Origin: Pisolithus tinctorius | Taxonomy: Eukaryota > Basidiomycota > Agaricomycetes > Boletales > Pisolithaceae | Reading direction: 5' to 3' | Assembly: GCA_024663395.1 (NCBI GenBank) | Contig: JANFAH010000132.1 | Span: forward strand, 1 to 64,000 | DNA: 64,000 nt | In this document: piece by piece, positions 1 through 9,920 of the stretch | Layout of the letters: each line of letters begins with the position of its first letter | Position numbering within the stretch: position 1 is the stretch's first letter | Made by a program: the position numbers and the translations under genes | Notes under the pieces: generated by a model | Told to the model about the DNA's origin: nothing | What the model saw: only the letters and a program-made list of their open reading frames with translations | Database searches by the model: none

Positions 1-3000
1 TCTCAGGCTGCTTCGCAAAAGAAGCATTACTGTCTTCTTCTGCTTCTGCCGTGGCATCTTCGAGGATTTGCCCGTCACTGTGCCTCCGATTTCGTCGGAT
101 ATTGAACCAGCCCTTCTTTCTCGGAGGCTGTGTATGTTGCTGTTGCTGTTGACGTTGTTCCCCTCCTTCCGAACTCCCTCCAGCACTTGCATTTGACAAA
201 CTGTTGGGCGGCGCGGATCGTTCTTGTTCTTCAAGCTCAAAGATCGGGTGGGACTCCTGCGCAGCCGACGACGTGCTTGCCATCCCAGCCAACTCCCCGA
301 TGATAATCGCCGTCTGGCTTTTCGTCCTCATATGCGGCATCATGGCACCTACAGGAAGCCCCGAATTCGACAGCACAGGTAGCTTTGCCACGCTAGCGAC
401 CGACGTCATCGGCGCGGCCGCCTCACCCTCCACATCCTGGGTAACCGTTGCCACTCTTGGCGAGCTACCCCCACTCGGACCCAACGCCGAACCCCGCTTC
501 TCCACGCTGGGGAACGTGAGCGTCGACCCGCCGGCGCCCTTGCTGGTCCCTGCAATTGCGTAGGGTGAGTTGTAGTGTGCTCGGCCTCCGCCGACGCGTG
601 AGAATCCGGAGGTAGAGGGCTGCGGTGCGGAGGACTGCGTCGATTCCTTGCGTTCATACGAGAGCCTGCTTTCCGGGCTCGGGAAGGGCTGCCATGCGGC
701 CATGATGTGCGTGCTCTCGTCATCATCATCGCTGTCCTCTCTGTACGGCTGCAGCGCATGTTCAGGGCGAAGAACTGACGGTGGGGGACCGTCGGAATTG
801 TGCGAGGCAGCAGAGCTCTTGGCCTGCCGCGCGAAGGACGCATTCGGAGGCGCATACAAGCTCGTTGAGTCCCCAACAGCAACAGAATAGGAACCACCGG
901 AATGCCGGACTTCTGTTGCACGGTATTGGCGACGGTCTCGTCCGCGTCGGTTACTGCCTCCTCCACAGCAGCCGAGCAATCCGAGCACGCCGACGAGCCC
1001 GCTGTCTATGGCGTGGCCTGACCTGTCGAAACCGACGCGTCCAAAGATGCGTACGGTTGCTTCGATAAGCTTGACAATGAGGATAATCGTAAATGCAGTG
1101 TAGACGAGGAGCAGCACTACGAGGATGCCGTAGGCTACCCATCCACTTGCAGCGGCTCCGATGGATATCTACAATGTCAATGAAAAATGAAATAACACGT
1201 TAATCAATGCTTCTGGAAATAACGCAGGTGGTCGGTATCCAAGTCTCACCGTCGGGGTTAAGATGACGAGTAATACTGCAGTCACTATCCTGGCGACACA
1301 AAACAAGAAGCTCAATAATCCCATGCTCGCTCCCGTTCCCCATGGCAACCAGACACTTGTGATGAGGGCACTGGCGACCTCGGATACGAGAATCACGATC
1401 GCCTGCGCGGTCCCGCTTCGCTGACCGCATCCAATGGCCAGACCATTAACTAAGTTCGAAAGGAAAAGTAAGCCCGAAAACATTTGCGAGTCTGGACGAA
1501 AATGATTGTACAAAGGTCCGAGAGCGAGGAGCGTGCGAGTCTCATCATACAGCTTTGTCGTTGAGGTTCTAGCAAGGCGAAGCACCAAAAACCCAGGAAG
1601 AAGAACAGAGAAAAACGCGAAAGACAATGCGGCCAGCGCGATAGCGGCACTAGTTTTTACAGTCACGAACTGGTATGCGGAGAATATCGTGACAGGGAGA
1701 TGGAAGAGTGAAAGCACTCGAACGAGGTTTCCTTCTAGGAGACTTGTATGAAATGAGCTGAGATCAGAGCGGAGCCACCAGCGCCGCCGAAAGAGGGGAT
1801 ATGAGTGGCCGTAAGCATTCAATGAACGGCTTTCATCTCCGGTGACGTCCAGCATGTCCTTGCTTCCTGACGTCCCGCCTGACTGCCGTGGACTCCGACT
1901 CTTGGTCGCTGAGCTAGAAAAGGTGGCACCGGCTGGGAGGGTGGAAATGGGCTTGCGGGAGAATATCCAGTCAATGGACCAGACCAAACGCTGAGTATGA
2001 TTGTGCCAGCCAGGATGGCGAGGAATAAGATGAGACAAGTGCGGAATAATTCGCGGGGGCCAATGCCGACACTCCATGCAAACGCTTCCATGCCATTATG
2101 AGTTCCGTTCGGAAGTAAAAATAACGTGTTAGAAATCGATGGGTTGACATAAAGAGGCGAATTGGAATCGCTAAGTTGATCTGCAAAGTCGGATGGGGGA
2201 TTGTACGGTTGAGTCTGCAAAGGATTCCATTGTGCTGCATCGGAGAGCGAGGTATCTGAAAAATCATGTATATAAATATTCGGAGCGCAGCATGAAACTG
2301 AGATGTGAGCTCACTGTAAGTCAGAGTTGCCCACGCAGTTTGGGAAAGCAGGGGATCTAACGAAACGTACACAAACTGCGGGAGAAAACAAGAAAACCGG
2401 GTCCCACTTACAGACAAAGGGCGGCCATTGTACGGCAACCATAGCCAGTGCGGCACACCACTGCGTATGAATCATAATATCGCGCAAAGACGGAGAACCT
2501 GGACCGCTATGGTAAGACATGCTCGGCCGAAACAGAATGATGGCATAACGTACAAAATCTCAGCAACGAAGGCGAAGTAGCAAGACGTTCGCCGCTGATG
2601 GCGCTGACAAGAATCAATCCCGCACTCTCCACGCGGGCCCAGATGCCCGAGCCCGGGCGACTCGTTCCGCGTTTCCACGCAGAGACTAGACGGGCAACGC
2701 ATACGATGATCCAGTATGCAGCTGCGAGACCGACGGTCGCCCAAAATATGCTATGAGCGTCGCCGTATGGAGAGTCGAATGGGCCTGGTTGAAGTGCAGT
2801 GGTTGCAACTGTGAGACAGAGTATTTCGTTTTCGAAAGGATCGAGAGCGCGAAGTTCAGTGTTGAGAGTGGTGAGAGCATTCTTTGGATTGAAGGGTATG
2901 GAAACGGCGAGAGCGAAGGGGCCCTGTGGTATTGGACAGTCTGTGGAGTTGGAACTAGAATTAGCGAGCGACGAGGGTTGGCGAATGAAATCGCAGAGAT

Positions 3001-3379
3001 AAGAGTTGTTGCTAAAGGTATTGATGGTCAGCGTCGTCGCCTGTGTGAAGAGGGTCGCTGTGTTCGAGTTGTGTGAAGTGAGTTGGGACAAGAATGGACG
3101 AAAGTGCTCACCGAGGTTGGTGGTGTTCGCGTCTCCGATGATTTCCTGGGCTGTCCGTCCGAGCACGGTCAAGTTGAGACGCTGGCCATCCACGATTTGG
3201 GAGTAGACGGTGTCGACGGACATCTTTTGGGAGACATTACCGTTGAAGCAGTCGTTGAAAGGCAGCGTCGCGGGCTGAGCAGACACTGCGAGGGGAAGCA
3301 GAATTAACAGCAGACACAGACATGTCGCCTTGGCCGTGTACAGCGACGACGACGACGACGACAGACGGGGAGTGCCCAT
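1..3379 (-). CDS. TRP/FLC-like integral membrane protein, 3' end beyond the window
   Basis: The ATG lies at 3379 and is followed by a hydrophobic signal peptide (about residues 15-35). A lumenal N-terminal domain rich in N-glycosylation motifs follows (NNSY, NSSSNS, NLT), then several hydrophobic segments. The core between about 2000 and 1170 contains LYNHFRPDSQMF and the helix pair around GLAIGCGQRSGTAQAIVIL, as in the fungal TRP (FLC/Pkd2/Spray) family of ER and plasma-membrane channels or FAD/calcium transporters. A long serine- and glutamine-rich cytosolic tail runs in an open frame to position 1, so the stop is outside the window. Introns are inferred near 3060-3109 (54 nt), 2533-2551, 2368-2413, 2230-2300, 1935-1982 and about 1145-1170. 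The one at 1935-1982 has a weak donor (GTCCAT), chosen because it restores the frame. Family assignment is good; transported substrate unknown. Confidence 0.75.
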
Positions 3380-3653
3380 GATTCATACGGTGAGGCACGA
3401 CGCTCGTCCTCGAGCAGCACAGCCGTGCCTCATTTTTTGGGTCGACCGCGTTTCTCTCATTTACCACGCCACCCCCGACTGTCTTCGACAACTTCGACGA
3501 CTTCGACGAGCGACAGTGACGGTTCCGGTAGATAGAAAATATTGTACGATCGATGTACGATGTACGTAGACCCAGAATGCCATCTCCGTCGTCAGGATCT
3601 TCGTGCATGGTAACCAGGAGCATGGTATCCAACGCCCTCAGCCATATATCCCC

Positions 3654-5198
3654 TTATCCCTTCATCTCCGCCTGCAACCATCTCCACAACTCGCCCGCTT
3701 CGCTCTCCGCCATCTCACTCGATCCATATTCCCCCAACTCAGAGAAGATCTCCGCATCGTGAACGAATCCATACCGCTTACCCTCTAACCGACGCCCTAG
3801 CTCATCTAGCGCGGCTTGTATATTCGTCGACGTAGAAGATGTGAACGTGCACGAGAGGATAACACCGTGCTTGGAACGAATCGTGGACGTCTTGGGACAC
3901 ATCACATCACATCGCACCCCGCTCCCGCAAACGGACGTAAATAAACTCACCACATCTCCCCATCTGAACCTCTTCTCGAGGACGTACTCGAACTCAGGGG
4001 TCTGGCCATACGCCCAATCCCAGCCCTAGATCCGATCAGCAACACGATCGAACGCAAATTCGAGCTGTCAATCAGGGAAACACATACAAGTAGCTCGGCC
4101 GTCCCAACTCTAAAATACTCATCGCCTACATACACCGGCGTCTCTCCCACCACACATGGCTGATCCCGCGAACCTTGAGTATAACCGAAGTGCACCAAGA
4201 CAATGATCTTACGCACCTCATCGCCAACGTCATACTCCTTCCTAAAGGAAGTGATAACAGCTTCGACAAATGCCTCGTGCGTGATGCGTGGGTTAGACTC
4301 GACGAGATTACACACTGGCGAACGAACAGATTCAACGCCTTTCGTGTTCATCGTAGGCTGTCGTAAGATAACATGTAATGAGCGGACGTGGACGCCATCC
4401 ATCCGACCCACCTTGTCCACGCGTAACAACTCTCCTAGCGTATCCAATCTTGTAGAGATGAGCATCGTCCCGTGGTGGTATGCCCGACTGCTTACGATCT
4501 TGTACGCCGAGCCTGAGACGTATCTATCACATTCACCGGTAAGTACGGCCCCTGAGGTTTCGTTGACGAAGAAAAGACACCGATCTTCTTGCCTCCGACG
4601 CATATATCATTGCGCTCATTTGCATACCCCTCCACGCCGAGTGCACGAAGAGCCCTTACGACAATGTTTGCCGTCTTAGCTCTGTCGAATGATGCCCGGG
4701 GAACGTGTATAGAATAGTTCGTGTTCTCGAGATCCTGTACAGAGACAGACCTTTGGATACGTCGGCCAGTCGTCGTGGTCTCGAAGGGCTTACATGGAAT
4801 ACAGTTCCACCTCCACTTCTTCGTCTAATCCATGGCACGTTTCTCTCTCTCGCAGCACGTAGGTTGACCTCTTTCCATGGGTTCTGATTCCGTCCTATCA
4901 CAACGCAGGGGTTATTACGATACAAAAGGAGTAACGGGGCGTGTGCAGGATAGTGTCGGAAGAGCCTGCAACCAAGGCGGGTCTAAGGCAGGCGAAAATG
5001 AAAGTAAAGACGGACGCACCAGTCTTCCAAAGTCAAATTAAAGTACGGATTAGACGACGTCGACACGTAGATGGCACTCTGAGGCGTCAGCGCTGTCCTT
5101 GGGAGGGACGCCAATGTACGAACAAGTGGTGCGCTGACAGACGCGACATGGCAGAAGGAAGCGAACATTCGGCACGTCCGCCACGCCGACCCTTGCAT
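3654..5198 (-). CDS. Lipoate-protein ligase A family protein, probably mitochondrial
   Basis: LplA-type enzymes attach lipoate to E2 and H-protein subunits of mitochondrial dehydrogenases. The start at 5198 gives a basic, Ser/Arg/Ala-rich leader suited to mitochondrial import; a second Met about ten residues later is possible. Family motifs in order: SNPYFNLTLEDW, NPCVVIGRNQNPWKEVN, RRRSGGGTVFH, then after an intron DLENTNYSIHVPR, NDIC, the SAYKIVSSRAYHHGTML block, and the C-terminal WAYGQTPEFEY. The usual HDLGN box reads HDLEN here, a Gly-to-Glu change. At least four introns are needed; the splice between NDIC and SAYKI is inferred from frame. The stop is TAA/TAG-type at 3654. It lies about 100 bp downstream of NDUFA8 on the same strand. 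Confidence 0.85.
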
Positions 5199-5301
5199 AC
5201 TACTCGACTGTCGGCAACATGCATTCACTATGTAGTCTACGGTAAATGGTCCCAGCGTATGCATGCGTCGTATATATGTAGTGAGAGTGGTAAATACGAC
5301 T

Positions 5302-6066
5302 CTACCGCTGGATAGTGGTATATATCGGATTCTCGACCTCGTGGATCTGCTTCTGAGACGGAGAACTGCCAGGAATCGTTTTGACAAGACCCTACATCCA
5401 CGTATACACAGAATGGGTGACCAAACCCCGGGGCAGAACAAAAAAGGACAGAACGTACGAGCTTCTCAAACATGCACTTGTTCAGCGAGCGCTCGGGTTT
5501 GCGGCAGGCATAATACTCTTGGTTGTTCAACTCGAGACAGTTCCAGTGTGTTTCGAACTGTTCGAGGCAGTTTTCCCGCATCTTGTTGATCCTGTATGTA
5601 GAAGTGTAGGTTAGCGTCTGGTTATTTCTCTGAGTGGGGGGTATACTGTATAGTTCACGGTGAAAGTGTACCGCATCGAATACAAATACTCACAGGTCAG
5701 TCGCACACCGGGTGACTCGACGTCCCTCCTTCAAGCAAGCCCCAGGATCCCCCCCACTCTCGTTCTTGCAAAGCATAAAGTCCTCTGTGTCCACGCAACA
5801 ACAAGTCCGACGGTGAACCACCCACAATGAAACACCGAGAATAATCCACACCAGAAGTCTAGCCTTCAGCCTTCCAAAACAAAAATGTATGAATACACCA
5901 ACTGCCCACCATTGAATTCCTTGCAATGCGCTCCGATGAAAAATGCCGCGCTCTTGAGAGGTGCACTTGACACACCCAGCTCCTGGACCTTCGGTACCGA
6001 TTCTGGCAGCGGTGTTGGGTCCTTGTACGGGTGGTCCGCACGCGCTGGGTCGCGAAAGATGCTCAT
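5302..6066 (-). CDS. NDUFA8: NADH:ubiquinone oxidoreductase subunit NDUFA8 (PGIV/19 kDa)
   Basis: This accessory subunit of mitochondrial complex I lies on the intermembrane-space side. It is recognised by four CX9C pairs, each spaced exactly nine residues: CKEFNEDFMLC (formed across the first splice), CLKEGRRVTRC, CLEQFETHWNC and CRKPERSLNKC. Flanking family signatures are present (LELNNQEYYACRKPERSLNK, FEKLGL). The ATG at 6066 starts MSIFRDPARADHPYKDPTPL. Three introns are supported: one after HCKEFN, one after TRCATDL, and one after MFEKL that joins to GLVKTIPGSSP. The protein ends NPIYTTIQR with TAG at 5302-5304. The CX9C spacing across the splice is strong support for the model. Transcribed divergently from the gene at 6197 with about 130 bp between starts. 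Confidence 0.93.
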
Positions 6067-6196
6067 CGTCGTTTGCAAGTCAATTGCAACACCAGTGGGA
6101 CGAGTCGGGAGTAGGAGATGAAATAGGAAGGTTGTTCCCACGGGGACTCGCTCTCCTACAGAACAGTCGAGTCGGTGTTGGACGGATGCCAGTAAG

Positions 6197-6861
6197 ATGG
6201 TCAGTGCCATCAGTTCCTTTGGTTTCATAGTCGAACTGAAGCCAACAGCCTCCACGAGTCCCCCAAAAGCGTACATCCTCTCACTGAAAACACACCGTCT
6301 GACCATCTTCTTGAGCGCACCGCACGACAGCACCGTCGCATCGCTCAAATCAGAGGCACTCTCAGCACTGTCATCCCCAGTCCTACGTGAACCCACCGAC
6401 TCAGACCCCATACTCGATCGTATCCCAACAGCACCTGGCGAAGATGAGGAGATGTCCGACGTCGATGGGAGTGGGAATGGTGGGAGTGCGAACGAGGACA
6501 TTCCAACTGTGATGTCGACGGACGATTTCGAACTGTGTAGAGCGATCAGGAGCGGCAAACAGAATGCTGCTGCATCGCCGTCGTATGAAGTGCTCGACGC
6601 TGATTCGCCGATACGGGGATTGCTCAATAATTGGGAGGAACTCTACGTGCAGTTCAGAGACGAAAAAGGTGATACAAGGGTTTCCTCTACGCGTCTTTCG
6701 CGTCCACTCATTCGTTCCATGCAGGCAAACTTATGCCAGTGCAAGTTTCTCAGACCTCGCTTCTGGACGAGGAAGAAGAGGAGCAGGCTCGGCGCGCACC
6801 CCCGCCTCCACAGCCAACGACACACGTAGGGAAGGGCAAGCGCAAAGCACCACCCGAATGA
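6197..6861 (+). CDS. Conserved-looking hypothetical protein
   Basis: Not recognised. Two exons are proposed. The first runs from ATG 6197 to the codons for RDEKG; a GT-AG intron at about 6670-6724 ends in TTCCATGCAG. The second exon then reads an acidic stretch (SLLDEEEEEQARR), a proline-rich stretch and a basic end (GKGKRKAPPE) with TGA at 6859-6861. Without the splice the frame ends at 6829 with a less plausible tail. The N-terminal 60 residues alternate beta-like and helical segments (FIVELKPTAS, AYILSLKTHRLTIFL) and could be a ubiquitin-like fold, but no diagnostic motif is visible. The middle is acidic and disordered. It shares a short bidirectional promoter with NDUFA8. Confidence 0.6.
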
Positions 6862-6988
6862 CTTTGAAGTTTGCAATTAATGCGCATGACTCTTTCCTTC
6901 CATCCATACGCCGCATATTGTACTTTCTAATCGCACGAGATTAAACTATGATACTATACACCGGAGGGGGGGAGTCATAGATGATAGG

Positions 6989-7713
6989 TCAAAACCCTTT
7001 CTTTCTCTCCCATAACTTGGGCTCCAAAGGGAGGAGTGCCGCAGCGACCCGTCTTCCTTCTTCCGCTAGGAGATTATATGTCGACGATGCGTTTCTCTGT
7101 TGTGTACTTCAACATAGCGACAGGGGGGGACTAACAACGAATGGCTCACGGTATCCATTACATCCAGTTGTATGCCCAGTCCCGTTATATATGACCTTAT
7201 CCTGGGCGGGACGAATTCCACGCGTGCACCCGTACCAAACACGAGAATTTCTGGGCGTATGTATTGAGTGACATGACCTCGATACTCCAAATCATACACA
7301 CCAGGCTTTGGTACGACAACCTCGAACATGGACCAATGCTCGCTCGTCCAGCCTTCCCACCTCTCTATATTCCCCGATACCATCCCCGTACTTACAGTAG
7401 AACTGAACCCGCCGTTCGGAACGTCCCACAAAAACACTTTTCCATCCAAGAATATAACAGGTCCGGTCAGGACGAGTCCGTCAGCGAGCTTAATGCCTGT
7501 CTTTGAGACGGAGAGGACCTGGACCGGTGGGGGTATGTCGGAGGCGAGGATGTTGGTCAGTGTCGTTGGCCGGTCGGTCAGACGGGTCGGGGAGACATGT
7601 ATATTCCGGGGCCCAAGCTGGGTTGACAAGGCTGTTGGTGCAAGATTTCGGCATGTCCGGGGTCGTCGAAGTACATTGAGTACTTGTCGTGTGGACAAAC
7701 GAACCGAAGCCAT
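6989..7713 (-). CDS. NDUFAF3: Complex I assembly factor NDUFAF3 homologue (Mth938-like fold)
   Basis: NDUFAF3 with NDUFAF4 assembles the Q-module of mitochondrial complex I. The chosen ATG at 7713 opens a leader rich in Arg, Ser and Leu (MASVRLSTRQVLNVLRR) as expected for matrix import; an upstream non-ATG extension of the frame was ignored. The body carries the family motifs GLVLTGPVIFLDGKVFLWDVP, PEILVFGTGARVEFVPP and GIQLDVMDT. An intron of about 60 nt after MDT joins to RNASSTYNLLAEEGRRVAAA, matching the usual T-R-N-A-x-x-T-Y-N-x-L-x-x-E-G-R end of the family. TGA is at 6989-6991. It is the second complex I gene within 1.7 kb. Confidence 0.9.
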
Positions 7714-8433
7714 GTCCAATGTTTGTGTGCAAGTCGCGGCCAAGACTGTCGACAAGCCAAAGCGTGTTCGATGACGTCGCACGAAATGATCTTCTGTGCA
7801 CGTACGTAGTTGTTGCTTGATGTCGGAAAGGTTGCAAACACGTCATTCTCAGCGACTATACGCATTGGAGTAACAGGTCACCGGATAGAAAACTCGACCC
7901 GACATTGGCGACCAAACTACGTTCTGACCATGAAAGAGCGACAAATCTCAAGAGGATGCACAAGCTCTAAGTCAGTATAACCTGGGTCCACTATGGAACT
8001 AGCACGCAGTGTCTTTCATTCCTCCCCCCATCATGCCATGTCAGCAGACCCATCATCATGATATCAGACAGCAAACCCAAAGGATCCTGGCGGCTCGGAT
8101 TACAGGTCAGGTGTTGGAAGTAAAGACAAGAGAAAGGTCTTTGTAGCCTGCTTGTGCAAGAACGAGCCCCTGTGACCTGGAGTTATCAGTGTGAGTGTAG
8201 TTCGTTTGCATGCACCCGCCGTCTGCCTTCGTCAATTCGTTGATATCTAGTGTATTACGAAGTAAGTACCTCTTTGCATTGTACTGTGCAGGGTGTTTTC
8301 CCTCTTGGCCACACTCTGTTATACCTTGGCATCTTGCGACGCCGGTCTAGTTGGTCACCAAACTACTTGCGACTAGCGCTGGCTATTATGGATCTCTCGA
8401 GACTGCTCACCTTGCGTCGAGTCACTCCGTACG
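7714..8433. other. Intergenic stretch without recognisable gene
   Basis: About 700 bp between NDUFAF3 and the first cyclin unit. Short open frames here look random. No tRNA, repeat or transposon remnant was recognised. Confidence 0.5.
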
Positions 8434-8563
8434 GTGGCTGTGCAGATTACGCAGTCACTTTCTACCCCTTTCGACCAAAAAGAGAAATTTCCCCTATACT
8501 CCTACAAAATGGGTCTCCCCCTCAGAGCTACCCTATTATTCCTCTTAACTCTTGACGTTCACA
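8434..8563 (+). promoter_or_regulatory. Conserved upstream block of cyclin A1
   Basis: This 130 bp block is nearly identical to 17005-17126 upstream of cyclin A2. It includes the shared strings CTTTCTACCCCT, CGACCAAAAAGAG, TTTCCCCTATACTC and CTACAAAATGGGTCTCCCCC. TACAAAA sits where the B copies have TATAAAA, so it may be a variant TATA box. Conservation between copies partly reflects shared ancestry, so function is inferred. Confidence 0.5.
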
Positions 8564-9401
8564 ATGTCCACCACCGTTGACCTCAAACAATTCGTCGACA
8601 TTTCCAACAACCAACGTCATCGTCTTTGCGGTATGTCTTCTCGCAATCCTCTACTGTTCATCGCTCCTCATATTCTCATTCCAGACTATATCGTCGACTG
8701 TGTAGTTGATGCAGTCGATTTCGCGGGGGGATACCCACCGACTTACTGTTGCCCTCCATCCAATCAGCCTGAATATGCCCTCCTCAGGAAGTTTGTTATC
8801 CTCCTCGTCACACTGTCGCACCCTTCGGTCTACACAATTGCGGTTGCCTTGGTCTATATTGACCGTTTGATACTCACGGAGCGCCTCGTCTTTGATAATG
8901 CAATTCGTGAGCGCCTAGTTTTAGGAGCCCTCATGTTGGCTAGTAAAGTGCGTGTGCCTAACAGTTCCACATCTAACTGACGTGACTTATGGTTTACTTT
9001 AACAGCACCAGAGTGACGTTCCTCTTGAAGATGAGGACTGGGCTGCTTTCAGTCTGCCCTTCAGCCGAAAGGAGATTGACCAAATGGAACTCGATTTTCT
9101 TAATGCTTTGGAATACGACCTACAAGTCTTGGATGATGAACTGCTGGAGCACTCACTTCCAATTGTCGAGATCCTCTCCTCTATCCGAACACCGTGGTAT
9201 TGTCCAGATCACAGTCCTTCACGCCCAATGAAAGCACAGTATTATCCCACACACCACTACGCGGCGTCCAGTAGTAGCTCGTTAACATTGGTGGGACCAG
9301 AGGGTAACAACTCCATTGGCAAAACTCTTGCCATGTTTCGGCAGAGGGGCTTGTGTGCTTTGCGGAGCTGGTTGCGACGCACTTTTGCTTCTGAAGATTA
9401 G
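8564..9401 (+). CDS. Cyclin-like protein A1 (Pcl/Pho80-type cyclin fold)
   Basis: Three exons: 8564-8630, 8685-8947 and 9006-9401, giving 241 residues. The cyclin box is visible as SHPSVYTIAVALVYIDRLIL, then RERLVLGALMLASK, and after the second intron FSRKEIDQMELDFLNALEYDL, as in fungal Pcl-type cyclins that activate a CDK such as Pho85. The segment after LASK is shorter than usual. Intron 1 is 54 nt with no in-frame stop, so retention would insert 18 residues; this is also true in copy A2. Intron 2 is 58 nt and contains a stop. It is the upstream member of tandem unit 1, with the copia element inserted 165 bp after its stop. Cyclin assignment is good; partner kinase and cell-cycle role unknown. 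Confidence 0.8.
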
Positions 9402-9561
9402 GCGTGTCGATTTTGATGACTGTGAGGTGTAAATAACCTTACCCTCATCACTAGTGGAAGCTTCCGACGTAGTTATCCAGTGTTGGTACACATTTCCTTG
9501 ACGTTACATTTACTACCCCTGTCTGTTATGTAGTTAGCGCTTGAATCTAAGTTGCCTGTAT

Positions 9562-9566
9562 ATATT
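9562..9566. repeat. Target-site duplication ATATT, left copy
   Basis: ATATT immediately left of the element's terminal TG matches 14751-14755 immediately right of the terminal CA. The same locus in unit 2 (about 18127) has this sequence once and no insertion. Confidence 0.9.
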
Positions 9567-9908
9567 TGATAGGAACGATGCGTGCGCGGTGGCTGACGTT
9601 GGAGTAATCAGGTACAAGCGGGGTCGTGTACGGCAGTGCTCGGTTTAGGACTCAGCGTGTTCAGGCAGGACTGCGGGTCGACGAGGTGACGTTCTCGTCT
9701 CATAGGGATTCTATCCCCTGCGGTAGCTACCTTATATCTACGTCGTATATTTGATATCTCGTCTGTTGGGGCGCGTCCACCCCTACTCCCGCCTTTGTAT
9801 TTTTTTTTGCTTTGTTTGTCCCCTTCTTGGGGTTATGACATATCTCCCGCGCTCTCTGCGCGTCATCGTTTCCTTATTTGGGTGTGACGGCGGATTGGTA
9901 TTCCCACA
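9567..9908 (-). repeat. LTR (3' LTR of the copia element)
   Basis: 342 bp, beginning TGATAGGAACGATGCG and ending GGTATTCCCACA on the plus strand. About 99% identical to 14410-14750. It holds T9 where the other LTR has T8. Confidence 0.95.
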
Positions 9909-9920
9909 CTCCCCCTCAAG
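9909..9920 (-). other. Polypurine tract of the copia element
   Basis: On the element's coding strand this reads CTTGAGGGGGAG, directly inside the 3' LTR, the expected place for the plus-strand DNA primer. The pol stop codon TGA (9916-9918) overlaps it. Confidence 0.8.

Noticed and set aside
8250..8555. Open frame upstream of cyclin A1
   Set aside because: It overlaps the conserved promoter block and is not conserved as an ORF in unit 2.
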